From the NCBI GenBank assembly GCA_029976025.1, contig JARKNX010000133.1, positions 1 to 64,000 on the forward strand: a stretch of DNA of 64,000 nucleotides, given 5' to 3'. The DNA comes from Aggregatilineales bacterium (lineage in GTDB: Bacteria > Chloroflexota > Anaerolineae > Aggregatilineales > Ch27). The position numbers were made by a program, and so were the translations under genes. The notes beneath the pieces were generated by a model. It worked only from the letters and a program-made list of their open reading frames with translations, was not told where the DNA came from and searched no databases. This document shows, in pieces, positions 17,873-25,500 of the stretch; position 1 is the stretch's first letter, and every line of letters starts with the position of its first letter.

Positions 17873-18657
17873 GGTGACGGAGTCAGGGTCGGAATGGGCT
17901 GCCATACGATCGAGTCCAGGATTCTTTGCAGCGTGGGGATGGCCGGGTTGAAGCTCTCCAGCGGGTCCACATAGGCGTAGAAGACATAGTTGCCACCCTG
18001 ATTCTGTGTGCCGGCGAACCAGCCGGCGGTGTCCGGCTCGCCCTGGCAGCCGACCGCCTGAAAATAGGTGCCGATGGCGTCCTCGCTCCCCCCTACGCTG
18101 AAATAGCGGGAGAGGTCGGTCCCCACTGTGCAGCTTGTATCCAGCAGGGCGCCGCGCAGGAAGCGCAGGCCGTCCGCCCAGGGATCGGCCCGGCCGGTCG
18201 CGCTCAGGCTGGGATATCCCCACAGCACCACGATCCAGCCGGTTGTATCTGGCTGATCCGGGATGGGGCCGGTATAGATCGCCACCGGCACGCCGCTGCG
18301 TGACAGGCCGTCGCGGACCGGCAGGATGCTGTATCCTTCGCGCCAGCCCTCCGGCAGCGCAATCGTGAAAGGCGGAGGGACGCCCGGGGCGATGGTGGCG
18401 TTCCCGATCGGAGTTGGCGGCACAGCGGCAGCGGCGTCGGTCGGCGTCACGGAGGGCAGCGGGGTGCGGATGACGGTCGCCGTCGGAGGGAGGGTCGGCG
18501 TAGGGGGCGGGGTAGCCGTGTCAGTGGGGACTGGCGTGAGCGACGAAGTCGCCGTTGGCGCGGGCGGCGCGGCGCACCCGCCCACCAGGAGGAACAGCCC
18601 CCCCATCGCTATAGCCGCGATGAGCCGTAACGGAGATGGCAATCTGTGCATTAGCAT
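17869..18657 (-). CDS. Lipoprotein with Thr/Pro linker, coupled to the Fur-family gene
   Basis: This protein has about 262 residues. The signal peptide ends in the lipobox LVGGC; then a Thr/Pro-rich linker of about 55 residues; then a C-terminal domain containing ALPEGWREGY and WIVVLWGYPS, similar in layout to PsbP/DUF1795-like domains, which I cannot confirm. ATG 18657 is preferred to an upstream start because it leaves a normal signal peptide; a second ATG lies 6 bases on. The 4-base overlap with the Fur-family gene suggests a link to metal response. Confidence 0.75.
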   Translation of the reverse strand: MLMHRLPSPLRLIAAIAMGGLFLLVGGCAAPPAPTATSSLTPVPTDTATPPPTPTLPPTATVIRTPLPSVTPTDAAAAVPPTPIGNATIAPGVPPPFTIALPEGWREGYSILPVRDGLSRSGVPVAIYTGPIPDQPDTTGWIVVLWGYPSLSATGRADPWADGLRFLRGALLDTSCTVGTDLSRYFSVGGSEDAIGTYFQAVGCQGEPDTAGWFAGTQNQGGNYVFYAYVDPLESFNPAIPTLQRILDSIVWQPIPTLTPSP

Positions 18658-18761
18658 ACCCGACAGAGTGCTTTCGCTGCCCACAAAGGGCGCGAACCTG
18701 CTGGGGTCCATTGTACCGCTCTTCAGAGGAACAGGGGGTGGAGGATTGAGGCCAGGCGGCG

Positions 18762-19181
18762 CTATCGCCCGGCCCGGGCCAGGCCGGGTGACTGACCGCC
18801 TTCGGCCTGAAGCCGGACGAGGATCTCGTGAGCCTGGTGCAGGCTGTCCGTTATCCGCAACTGTTCGCCTTCCCGCTTGTAGATGGCGCTGAATGCCTCC
18901 AGCATCATGCGGATGAGCGGGGTCGCGCCGGCCACAACCACGATCCCCCCATTGGGCGCCAGAGTGTCAAAGGCCCACTTGAACATATTCGCCGGGTTCC
19001 CTGGCGGCAAGCCTCTCGTTATTTCTACGTTCATCAGGATATCGACCCGGTGGGGAACCGCGTTCATCAGCTCGTTCGCCTGCAAGACCGCGTTGTGAAA
19101 TTCCTGCCAGGTCCACGTGACTCCGAAGTTATAGCGGATGATTGTTTTCGCCGCATTATCCCAGCATACCGTGAGGGACAT
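18762..19181 (-). CDS. Conserved hypothetical protein, STAS-like layout
   Basis: This 139-residue soluble protein begins at ATG 19181 (MSLTVCWDN) with GGAG 8 bases upstream. It has the alternating strand-helix pattern of a small alpha/beta protein: WTWQEFHNAV helix, RVDILMNVEI strand, NGGIVVVAGATPLIRMML strand-helix, then a charged C-terminal helix. This resembles SpoIIAA/STAS-like folds of Chloroflexota proteins, but no phosphorylated-Ser motif is obvious, so the call is tentative. It stands alone. Confidence 0.65.
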   Translation of the reverse strand: MSLTVCWDNAAKTIIRYNFGVTWTWQEFHNAVLQANELMNAVPHRVDILMNVEITRGLPPGNPANMFKWAFDTLAPNGGIVVVAGATPLIRMMLEAFSAIYKREGEQLRITDSLHQAHEILVRLQAEGGQSPGLARAGR

Positions 19182-19336
19182 CTCTGGCTGCTCCGGCCTT
19201 CTCAATGCATGACAGTGTCAATAGTATACCAGGATATTATGTTAACGGCGCAAAAAAATTGTGAAATCTCTGTCCGGGAGGCAGATCTGCAGGCGGATGA
19301 TCGCCGGAGCACCGCCCCGCCTTCCGGACGGCAACC

Positions 19337-19361
19337 GGGGGCACACACGTCCGGTGCCCCC
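19337..19361 (-). terminator. Perfect hairpin downstream of the 19.4-20.1 kb gene
   Basis: Arms 19337-19344 and 19354-19361 form a perfect 8-base-pair stem of mostly G-C pairs with a 9-base loop. It lies 47 bases after the stop of the minus-strand gene ending at 19408. No T-run follows on the minus strand, so termination efficiency is doubtful. Confidence 0.4.
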
Positions 19362-19407
19362 GTGTTATGCAGAAGGTTGCTCAGAGCTTTGAAGGGATTC
19401 GGCGGTT

Positions 19408-20100
19408 TTACCGGTCGGGGATGGCGCTGTCGAGTACGTCGTCGGAGCCGGATTCTTTGGCCCGACGCAGGAAGGAAAGGAACGGGTAGGCGAGCTGGGC
19501 CGGGTCCACCTGGCGGGCCTCCAGGGCGGCCTTGTTGGCCGTCTCGAAGTCTTTATGCATGCGCTCGATGGTGGTGAGCTGGTTCTCCGACGGCTCCAGG
19601 GAAAAGAGGGCGATCAGGGTGGTGTAGCGCCCGGGGACAAAGCACAGCCACTGGCCGTTTTCCATCTCAGTGCTGCGCATCCCGGCGCGGAAGATCTCGG
19701 CGGTGGCGCTGCGGTAGCTGCTGAGCATGGGGACGATCAGGGCGGTATCCACGGCGAACTCCCCCAGCGTCTCGATCGGCATGCCGCTCTCGTTATCGTA
19801 GATGCTCATGCCCATCGCTTTGGCCGTCAGCCGCTTGCGGATGTGAAAGGTGTCTTCGGTCTCCGTGATCGCTTCGCGCCACTGGTTAGGATCGGACTCG
19901 GTCATCATCTGAGCGACGGTCATGATCTGGCGCTGGTAGCGATCATACAGGTAGTGGAACTGCGAACGATTGATCTCCCCGGTGGCGAATTCGGCCACCA
20001 GCTTGCTCATTTTTTCATAGACGACAGCGATAAAATCCTGCCCGGCTTTCTGAACATCGGCATCGGGATCGAGCGAAGGAGGGAGGGGCACCTGACTCAT
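19408..20100 (-). CDS. Conserved hypothetical protein
   Basis: This 230-residue soluble, helix-rich protein starts at ATG 20100 with AGAGGAAA upstream. It has an acidic N-terminal helix region (VYEKMSKLVAEFATGEINR), an aromatic segment (FHYLYDRYQRQI), then an alpha/beta part with WLCFVPGRYTTLIALFSLEP that may be a Roadblock-like or similar ligand-binding layer. No catalytic motif or membrane segment is visible, and I do not recognise the family. It is driven from an AT-rich promoter region to its right. Confidence 0.7.
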   Translation of the reverse strand: MSQVPLPPSLDPDADVQKAGQDFIAVVYEKMSKLVAEFATGEINRSQFHYLYDRYQRQIMTVAQMMTESDPNQWREAITETEDTFHIRKRLTAKAMGMSIYDNESGMPIETLGEFAVDTALIVPMLSSYRSATAEIFRAGMRSTEMENGQWLCFVPGRYTTLIALFSLEPSENQLTTIERMHKDFETANKAALEARQVDPAQLAYPFLSFLRRAKESGSDDVLDSAIPDR

Positions 20101-20104
20101 GGGG

Positions 20105-20205
20105 TTTCCTCTATGAACGTTGATAAATAGATATGATGATATAGTTTCATTATATCTTTATTCGTAGTTTTATATTCTAAATTTCGACTAAAAAATATCA
20201 GGGCG
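20105..20205 (-). promoter_or_regulatory. AT-rich promoter region of the preceding minus-strand gene
   Basis: About 100 bases are strongly AT-rich in otherwise GC-rich DNA. On the minus strand a perfect TATAAT lies at 20149-20154, about 50 bases upstream of the ATG at 20100. The -35 box is weak. The AT excess may act as an UP element or a nucleoid-protein site; that is inference. Confidence 0.45.
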
Positions 20206-20231
20206 TTGTCCGCGCCCATATATCCTCCGTT

Positions 20232-20367
20232 CTAAGGTGAGAATCGCTCCCAGCCGACCCGGCTGGGTGTGAACTCAGTCTCCATCCTAAGGTGAGAATC
20301 GCTCCCAGCCGACCCGGCTGGGTGAACTCAGCCTCCGTCCTAAGGTGAGAATCGCTCCCAGCCGACC
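20232..20367 (-). repeat. Tandem triplication of a gene 3' end
   Basis: The sequence beginning TAAGGTGAGAATCGCTCCCA occurs three times, at 20233, 20288 and 20341 (spacings 55 and 53). The copy at 20341 is the true end of the lipoprotein gene (coding VGWERFSP and its stop); the two further copies lie downstream in the 3' untranslated region. Copies 1 and 2, but not copy 3, carry a perfect 8-base-pair stem with a 3-base loop (CCCAGCCG-ACC-CGGCTGGG). Confidence 0.85.
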
Positions 20368-21284
20368 TGGTCCCCCCGCAGAGCGTCGATCTGCCCGTCA
20401 GGGACGGTGACGTAGATGCCGCCGCCGCCCTGCGATCCGGTCTGCTGGAAGGTGGCTGTATAGGAGGATTCCCATTCATGCAGCGCCCAGCCCAGCCGGC
20501 TGCGCACAGCGGGCACGGTCCGCCACAGGTTGCCGAATCCGCGCCGGGGCTGCTGCCAGAGGCCCAGCGGCCCGATGATCGAAGGATCGCGCTCCGGCAT
20601 CCCTTCCATGTAGGTGTCGGGGTAGCGCTCCCAGGCGGGCTGGCTCCCGTCGGTGTACATCACGTAAAGCGAGCGATCGTTGCCCAGCCAGATCATATGC
20701 CCGCGCTCAAAATCCAGATAAGCGGCGGGGATCGACGCAGCCGCCCCGGCGGAGCAGCCGCCCGGCTGGCGCGAGCTGAAGAACCAGGGGTAGGTGCAGT
20801 TCCCGCCGGCATCGGCGGCGGCTGGCGGCGCGCTCACCCCGGCGGGCGGCACGGACTGCCCCGGGTCCGGGAATGATACTGGCGGTTGTCCGGGCGGCGG
20901 GACGATCACAACCGGCTGTGTCGGCCACGGGGTAGGCGTAGGAGGCGGCGTCTGGGTAGGGGGCAGCGTCGGCGACGGGCTGGATGTGACCGTGGGCGTC
21001 AGGGAAGGCGTCCAGGTTTCGGTAGGCGTGCGCGTCGGCGGCAGAGTCGGCGTGACCAGGGCGACCGCTGTTTCTGCTGCGAAGTCCGGCGTTGGCGGCG
21101 CGAGCGTGGGAATCGGCGTGGCGGTCAGAGTAGGCGTGACCGAGGGCAGCACGGCCACAGTCGGGATCAGCGATTCATCCCCGACCAGTTGCGGGCCAGA
21201 GGCGCCGCGTCCGCCGCACCCCGCCGCCCCGGCCAGCAGGAGCATCCCCACCGCCGCCCACATCAAGCCCCTTCGTCCGGCCAT
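20340..21284 (-). CDS. Lipoprotein with Thr/Pro linker and a LGFP-like C-terminal domain
   Basis: This 314-residue protein has a signal peptide with lipobox AAGC (Cys23), the shared motif IPTVAVLPSVTPT at residues 40-52, a long Thr/Pro linker to about 150, then a domain with several Cys and aromatic motifs: YLDFERGHMIW, GLWQQPRRGFGNLWR, LGWALHEWE. This domain recurs in the next gene and, more distantly, in the gene at 59.35-60.43 kb. It resembles LGFP-type cell-wall-associated domains, but that link is tentative. Surface display is likely. The last codons lie in the triplicated repeat. Confidence 0.8.
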   Translation of the reverse strand: MAGRRGLMWAAVGMLLLAGAAGCGGRGASGPQLVGDESLIPTVAVLPSVTPTLTATPIPTLAPPTPDFAAETAVALVTPTLPPTRTPTETWTPSLTPTVTSSPSPTLPPTQTPPPTPTPWPTQPVVIVPPPGQPPVSFPDPGQSVPPAGVSAPPAAADAGGNCTYPWFFSSRQPGGCSAGAAASIPAAYLDFERGHMIWLGNDRSLYVMYTDGSQPAWERYPDTYMEGMPERDPSIIGPLGLWQQPRRGFGNLWRTVPAVRSRLGWALHEWESSYTATFQQTGSQGGGGIYVTVPDGQIDALRGDQVGWERFSP

Positions 21285-21399
21285 ATCGCCCTCCTGCGCC
21301 AGTTCCCGGATAGCCCCGCCCTGTTAATGGTAGCGCAAAACCTGCCTGTCCGTCGAACAAAGTGTTGCCCTGGCGCGCGCACCCTTATCGTAACGCAAA

Positions 21400-21434
21400 A
21401 CCCACTCCGACGGATCAGGTCCGCCGGAGTGGGT
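21400..21434 (-). terminator. Intrinsic terminator after the 21.47-22.08 kb gene
   Basis: A perfect 10-base-pair stem (21400-21409 with 21425-21434) has a 15-base loop. On the minus strand it is followed by TTTGCGTT. It lies 31 bases after the stop at 21466. Confidence 0.65.
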
Positions 21435-21465
21435 ATGGCGTCAGCGCTGGCGGGAGGGCGGTTTG

Positions 21466-22083
21466 TCAGCCCAGGAAAGAGAAGACCTCCCAGATTCCGG
21501 TCGGGCCGGGGCGGAGGTGGATCGCCTTGTTATCAGGCCGGGTCAGGACGACCATCGCCCCCTGCGGCGTGGTGGCCCGCTGCACGTAGCCGGTGTAGCT
21601 TTGTTCCCATTCATTGAGCGCCCAGCCCAGCCGCGCCCGCACGCCGGGGTTGGTGCGCCACAACTCGCCGAATCCGCGCCGGGGCTGCTGCCAGAGGCCC
21701 AGCGGGCCGAGCAGGCCGCCCTGGCGCTCCGCGCTGCCTTCCCTGTAGGTGTCGGGGAAGCTCTCCCAGTACGGGGCCTGGAAGTCGCGGTAAAGGACGT
21801 AGATGCGATTTTCGGCCTGGTTCCAGATCATCTCGCCGCGCTCAAATTCCAGGCGGGCGAAGACGTGGGCGACAGCCGGGCCGTCCGGACATTCGGCGAC
21901 CGGATGGGCCACGCTGCCGAAGAACCACACGTTGTGGCATCCCGCCTGTGCGGGGCCAGCGCCGATATCGCCGCCCGGAGCTTCGGCGGCTTCGACGGTT
22001 TGCCCGGCGAATATCAGGCCGAAGGCCGCCACGACCAGCAGGAGGCCGATCAAAATCGGGTTGAAATATCCGGAGGATTTCAT
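21466..22083 (-). CDS. Secreted paralogue with the LGFP-like domain
   Basis: This 205-residue protein has a signal peptide (about residues 1-32, ending VEAAEA) and no lipobox or Thr/Pro linker. The mature part matches the C-terminal domain of the neighbouring lipoprotein: CHNVWFF, FERGEMIWNQAENRIYVLY, GLWQQPRRGFGELWR, RLGWALNEWEQSY. Conserved Cys (two near residue 50-65) probably form a disulphide. The two genes arose by tandem duplication with loss or gain of the anchor and linker. Function unknown. Confidence 0.8.
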   Translation of the reverse strand: MKSSGYFNPILIGLLLVVAAFGLIFAGQTVEAAEAPGGDIGAGPAQAGCHNVWFFGSVAHPVAECPDGPAVAHVFARLEFERGEMIWNQAENRIYVLYRDFQAPYWESFPDTYREGSAERQGGLLGPLGLWQQPRRGFGELWRTNPGVRARLGWALNEWEQSYTGYVQRATTPQGAMVVLTRPDNKAIHLRPGPTGIWEVFSFLG

Positions 22084-22296
22084 CTCATTTTCCTTTGTTC
22101 AGGTCGCCGGCCGGTGGAGCCTGACGGCGATGTGAAGCGCGTAAACGAACCTGTTTCCATCCCCCTCACTATGACCCGGCTCTTCCCCCGTGTCGATAGT
22201 ACGCAGGCAGGATAGCCCGATAACCGCTCAGAAAGTATCCTTGTAGCGACTTCAGAGATATCTCACGAATTCCGTACCTTTGCCCCACCTATTGTG

Positions 22297-22326
22297 TTTA
22301 CAGATTCAGGCCACAGAAACTATAGT
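22297..22326 (+). promoter_or_regulatory. Possible promoter of plsY
   Basis: TTTACA (22297-22302) and TATAGT (22321-22326) are 18 bases apart, just upstream of plsY. The predicted start of transcription would leave only about 10 bases of leader and put part of the ribosome site outside the transcript, so the real promoter may lie further upstream. Confidence 0.35.
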
Positions 22327-22341
22327 AAGGGGAATTCTGAA

Positions 22342-22989
22342 GTGGACATCCTGGAAGTCATCCGAACTGCCGTACTATGTTACCTGATTGGGTCGTTCCC
22401 GACCGCCTACCTGGTCGGCAGGCTGAACGGCCTCAACATCTTCGAGATTGGCAGCGGGAACATGGGGACCACAAATACCCTGCGCGCCCTGGGCTGGGGC
22501 TGGGGTGGGTTCGTGCTGACGGTGGACCTCCTGAAAGGGGTTCTGGCCGTCCTGGTGGCGACGTTTTTGCTGCCGATGGGCATCGCCCAGGTAGTCGGCG
22601 CTCTGGCGGCTATCGTGGGCCACAACTGGTCGATCTTCGCCGCGGTGCTGACCGGCAAACTGCGCGGCGGCAAAGGCGCGGCCACCTGGCTGGGCACCTT
22701 CCTCGTCATGGCGCCCTGGCCGGTGATTGCTGCCGTGGGACTCGTGTTCTTCCTGGTTCTGATCCTGTCGCGCTACGTCTCGCTGGCCGTCCTGACCAGC
22801 GTTGCGGTGGGCGGGCTGGGCATCGCTATCCTGACCCTGGCCGATGTTCACGAGAAGCTCTTTCTGGATACGCCGGATCTGTTCCTGCTCTACGCGATCA
22901 TGGCCGCCGGCATCATCTTCTACCGCCACCGCAGCAACATCCAGCGCCTGCGGGCGGGCACTGAGCGCCGCCTGGGCGAACATCTGTGA
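22342..22989 (+). CDS. plsY: Glycerol-3-phosphate acyltransferase PlsY
   Basis: This 215-residue membrane protein transfers the acyl group of acyl-phosphate to glycerol-3-phosphate, the first step of phospholipid synthesis. The three conserved loops are visible: SFPTAYLVGR, GSGNMGTTNTLR, and GHNWSIF followed by LRGGKGAAT. GTG 22342 (VDILEVIRT) is preferred to an earlier ATG because AAGGGGA lies 8-9 bases upstream and the N-terminus then begins directly with the first helix. The last bases overlap the next start (GTGA). Confidence 0.93.
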   Translation: MDILEVIRTAVLCYLIGSFPTAYLVGRLNGLNIFEIGSGNMGTTNTLRALGWGWGGFVLTVDLLKGVLAVLVATFLLPMGIAQVVGALAAIVGHNWSIFAAVLTGKLRGGKGAATWLGTFLVMAPWPVIAAVGLVFFLVLILSRYVSLAVLTSVAVGGLGIAILTLADVHEKLFLDTPDLFLLYAIMAAGIIFYRHRSNIQRLRAGTERRLGEHL

Positions 22990-23627
22990 GCCTGTTAGTG
23001 TGGGCGCAGCAAGCCAGGGGCCTTCGACGGTCCCTGGCTTTTTTGATTATCCTGGCCCTGGGCGGGCTGGCGGCCTGCCAGGGGACTCCCGCGCCGCCGC
23101 CGGCTGTGATGCCTGCCCCGGCTGCGCTGGCCGCTACCTCCCCGCCGCAGCCGACCCTGCCCGCCACGTGGACGCCCACCTCTACCTTCACCCCCCGCCC
23201 GCCTTCGGCCACGCCCACCATGACCCTGACGCCTGCGCCTTCGCCAACGCTGGATGACGCCGGGCGCTGCGCGGCGTTTGCTGCCATCGGGACGCCTGAG
23301 GAGGGCGTGCAGGCTATCCTCGGCCGGCATGGCCGCGTTTCATTCTCCTGGCGATATCCTGTCGCTGGCGAATCGGCCACCCTCACCGTGTTTCGGGAGC
23401 GCGAGCCAGCGCTGACCCGCACGCTCACGCTGTCCGGCACAGCGCTCACGATCGCGGTTGTGCCTTTCCGCGCGTTGTGGGGGCCGGGGCGCTATAGCTG
23501 GCGGCTGGCGCCCAATGACGCCGCCGGCGCTCCGCTGGCCGGCTGTATGGCGGCGGGGTCGTTTACGCTGCTGCTGCGCGATCGCCTGTCCCGGACGGAC
23601 AGCGCCGGGCCGCAGATGTCCGATTGA
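22986..23627 (+). CDS. Small lipoprotein overlapping plsY
   Basis: This 213-residue protein begins at GTG 22986, overlapping the plsY stop by 4 bases. The signal peptide runs through SLAFLIILALGGLAAC (lipobox LAAC), then a short Pro/Thr linker, then a domain of beta-strand pattern with one Cys pair (GRCAAF and GCMAAG) that may be an Ig-like fold. A strong terminator hairpin lies inside the first 60 coding bases (23011-23044). Function unknown. Confidence 0.7.
   Translation: MSLLVWAQQARGLRRSLAFLIILALGGLAACQGTPAPPPAVMPAPAALAATSPPQPTLPATWTPTSTFTPRPPSATPTMTLTPAPSPTLDDAGRCAAFAAIGTPEEGVQAILGRHGRVSFSWRYPVAGESATLTVFREREPALTRTLTLSGTALTIAVVPFRALWGPGRYSWRLAPNDAAGAPLAGCMAAGSFTLLLRDRLSRTDSAGPQMSD
23011..23044 (+). 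terminator. Strong intrinsic terminator inside a signal-peptide coding region
   Basis: A perfect 9-base-pair stem (23011-23019 with 23032-23040) with a 12-base loop is followed directly by TTTT, completing a TTTTTT tract with the last stem bases. It lies 22 bases after the plsY stop and inside the next open frame, where it codes for part of the signal peptide (ARGLRRSLAF). Confidence 0.75.
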
Positions 23628-23649
23628 CGGCGGGGGGAGATAGAAGCGC

Positions 23650-24345
23650 ATGGTGGACTTCAGGACGATCTACGCCAGCCGCGCCGCCGACTACCAGCGC
23701 CTGATTGATCACGAGGACGCCGGGGGGAATCTGCTGCCGGCGCTGGAGCGAATCCGCCCGCTCCGCGGCCTGGATGTGGTCGAGTTTGGCGCGGGGACCG
23801 GGCGGCTGACTGTCCTGCTGGCGCCCGTTGTCCGGTCTATACGAGCATTTGACGCCTCTTTCCATATGCTTAACCTGGCTGTCGAGCGGCTGCGCACCGG
23901 CGGCCTGAGCGCGCCGGTTGCTGTCGCCGATAATGCCCGCCTGCCGCTGCCTGCCGCGAGCGCCGATCTGGCTATCGAGGGCTGGAGCTTCGGCCACCTG
24001 ACCGGCTGGTACCCGGAAACGTGGCCGGAGGAAGCCGATCGCGCGCTGAACGAGATGTGGCGCGTGCTGCGCCCCGGCGGCACGGCTATCGTCATCGAGA
24101 CGCTGGGGACCGGGCGGGAGACCCCGCTGCCGCCAACCGCCGCCCTGGCCGATTTTTATCGCCGGCTGGAAGACCAGTACGGGTTCGCGTCGCTGTGGAT
24201 TCGGACGGACTACCGCTTCGCCTCCCCCGGGCAGGCCGCCGGCGCCACCCGCTTCTTCTTCGGGGATGCCCTGGCGGACGAGCTGCTGGCGGGGCGACAC
24301 ACGATCCTGCCGGAATGTACGGGGCTGTGGTGGCGTCAGATGTGA
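23650..24345 (+). CDS. Class I SAM-dependent methyltransferase
   Basis: This 231-residue protein has the Rossmann methyltransferase motif I VVEFGAGTGRLT (residues 38-50), the acidic residue at the end of strand 2 (AFDAS), motif II-like LPAASADLAIEGW and motif III (LRPGGTAIVIETLG). It is of the type-11 methyltransferase group acting on small molecules; the substrate is unknown. GGGGGAGA lies 10 bases before ATG 23650. The gap of 22 bases to the lipoprotein suggests co-transcription. Confidence 0.85.
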   Translation: MVDFRTIYASRAADYQRLIDHEDAGGNLLPALERIRPLRGLDVVEFGAGTGRLTVLLAPVVRSIRAFDASFHMLNLAVERLRTGGLSAPVAVADNARLPLPAASADLAIEGWSFGHLTGWYPETWPEEADRALNEMWRVLRPGGTAIVIETLGTGRETPLPPTAALADFYRRLEDQYGFASLWIRTDYRFASPGQAAGATRFFFGDALADELLAGRHTILPECTGLWWRQM

Positions 24346-24355
24346 GCGCCCGCGA

Positions 24356-24823
24356 TCAGGAGTCGCCCGCGTCCGCTCCGGCGTCGGGGAATCTGCCGGC
24401 GAAGAATGCCCGCGACGGGTAGCGGTTGAGATACCACACGCTGTACAGGGCCACCAGCAGGTAGATCGGCAGCGAGCACCGGTTTATCGTATTGCTGGCG
24501 GCAGTCGTTGAATCCAGTAGAGGGCTGGCGGCGCGGTTGGTGAGGTCAACTATCGCCAGCCCGGCGCCGAGCAGCGCCGCGCCGACAATGACTACCGACA
24601 GGATGATCCGGACCTGTGACGGGCGGCCCTGCCAGGCCAGCGCAACCAGGACGAGCACAGTGAGGCTCAGCGTGATGCTGATCAGAACGCGGATAGTGGG
24701 TTCATTGCCGCTTCGCAGCCCAAAGACGAGGTACAGCAGCGCTTCGGCCAGGGGGTACAGGCCGTATACGACAGCGCAGGCCAGCAGGGCCAGCGTCAGG
24801 CCGTAGGGGCGTCCGGGTCGCAT
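24356..24823 (-). CDS. Small integral membrane protein, unknown
   Basis: This 155-residue protein has four hydrophobic helices (about residues 8-35, 47-65, 73-92 and 113-131) and short charged ends. No conserved motif is recognised. It is tail-to-tail with the methyltransferase, 10 bases apart. The final 20 residues are polar and probably cytoplasmic. A purine-rich repeat lies 60-90 bases upstream of its start. Confidence 0.65.
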   Translation of the reverse strand: MRPGRPYGLTLALLACAVVYGLYPLAEALLYLVFGLRSGNEPTIRVLISITLSLTVLVLVALAWQGRPSQVRIILSVVIVGAALLGAGLAIVDLTNRAASPLLDSTTAASNTINRCSLPIYLLVALYSVWYLNRYPSRAFFAGRFPDAGADAGDS

Positions 24824-24880
24824 GGGAGAATCCTTTCAGTGCGTCGGGGTCGGTTATAGCCCCGCTCCGGCGCAGCGTCA

Positions 24881-25003
24881 AGGGCGGGCAGCAAAAGGGA
24901 CAGGGGGCGGGCAGTGGAGCGGCGAGAGGGGCGAAGGCTGCCGGACCTTTGATCGAGCGCCCGGCGATCCTTATTATTCCTGTCCCCCGCTGCCTGTCCC
25001 CGA
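24881..25003. repeat. Purine-rich dispersed repeat in two opposed copies
   Basis: Bases 24897-24921 (GGGACAGGGGGCGGGCAGTG) and the opposite strand of 24979-25002 are versions of the same G/A-rich sequence (consensus about GACAGGGGACAGGCAGTG). Similar copies lie at 41274-41298 and 57883-57905. Each is 50-95 bases upstream of a gene start or promoter. Confidence 0.5.
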
Positions 25004-25014
25004 TTTCTGAACGC

Positions 25015-25043
25015 TTGCATTATCGCCCTCATTTACGCATAAT
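25015..25043 (+). promoter_or_regulatory. Sigma-70-type promoter of the 25.05-25.48 kb transcript
   Basis: TTGCAT (25015-25020) and CATAAT (25038-25043) are separated by exactly 17 bases. The predicted transcript starts near 25050, 450 bases upstream of recX, so it drives either a separate RNA or a long recX-rny leader. Confidence 0.6.
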
Positions 25044-25049
25044 AGAGCC

Positions 25050-25480
25050 ACAACAACAGTGACAGCGGGTGGGGAGTATTTCCCGCCGCGCGTAAAGTCT
25101 GACAGTACTGGAGTGCATCCGAACGTCCGGTGAGATCGGAAAGCGCCGTCACCGGGCGAGGGCAAGAAAACGTAAGGCAGGGCCGCCGGGCGGTCCATGG
25201 AACAGCCTGAGGTAACTGCGACTGCTCACAGCCGCTTTTAAGGGAAGACCCCTGTGGTTCCGATAATCAGTATTGTGTACAGGAATTGTGGGTTTCAGAT
25301 ATCAGGCTGTTTCCCGGTTATGATTCGGGACGCTCGTCATTTATACGACATACGAGTTGACCGGATTCAGTTCCATAGGACCTGATCCGCCCCTCACCGA
25401 AAGTCGGTCCGTTTTCTTATACGCCTGGCTGCGTTCCCGGCTGTTCTGACTTTGCCGTGGCCTACCCGCCGCGGTTTTTG
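25050..25480 (+). ncRNA. Candidate structured RNA or long recX leader
   Basis: No protein-like frame is present in this 430-base stretch. Hairpins can be drawn throughout: CCGGTGA (from about 25127) with TCACCGG; CCTGT with ACAGG (25250-25285); TCCCG with CGGGA (25311-25330); CTCGT with ACGAG (25333-25356); GGATTCAG with CTGATCC (25363-25388). A GGTGGGG near 25069 can pair with CCCCTCACC near 25390 to close the whole. A consensus promoter starts it and a terminator ends it. I compared it by eye with tmRNA, RNase P RNA, SRP RNA, 6S RNA and cobalamin, TPP and c-di-GMP riboswitches and found no match. Confidence 0.4.
25455..25479 (+). terminator. Intrinsic terminator just upstream of recX
   Basis: A 7-base-pair stem (25455-25461 with 25468-25474, one G-U pair) with a 6-base loop is followed by TTTTT. 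It ends 21 bases before the recX ATG. A weaker 5-base-pair hairpin with a T-run lies at 25396-25416. Confidence 0.65.
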
Positions 25481-25500
25481 TGTTTTAGAGGGATGCGCCT

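Noticed and set aside
25050-25480. tmRNA, RNase P RNA, SRP RNA or a known riboswitch
   Set aside because: No TpsiC-like GTTCGA with CCA end, no GAGGAAAGTCC core, no SRP domain IV loop and no cobalamin, TPP or c-di-GMP consensus was seen, so only an unnamed candidate is reported.
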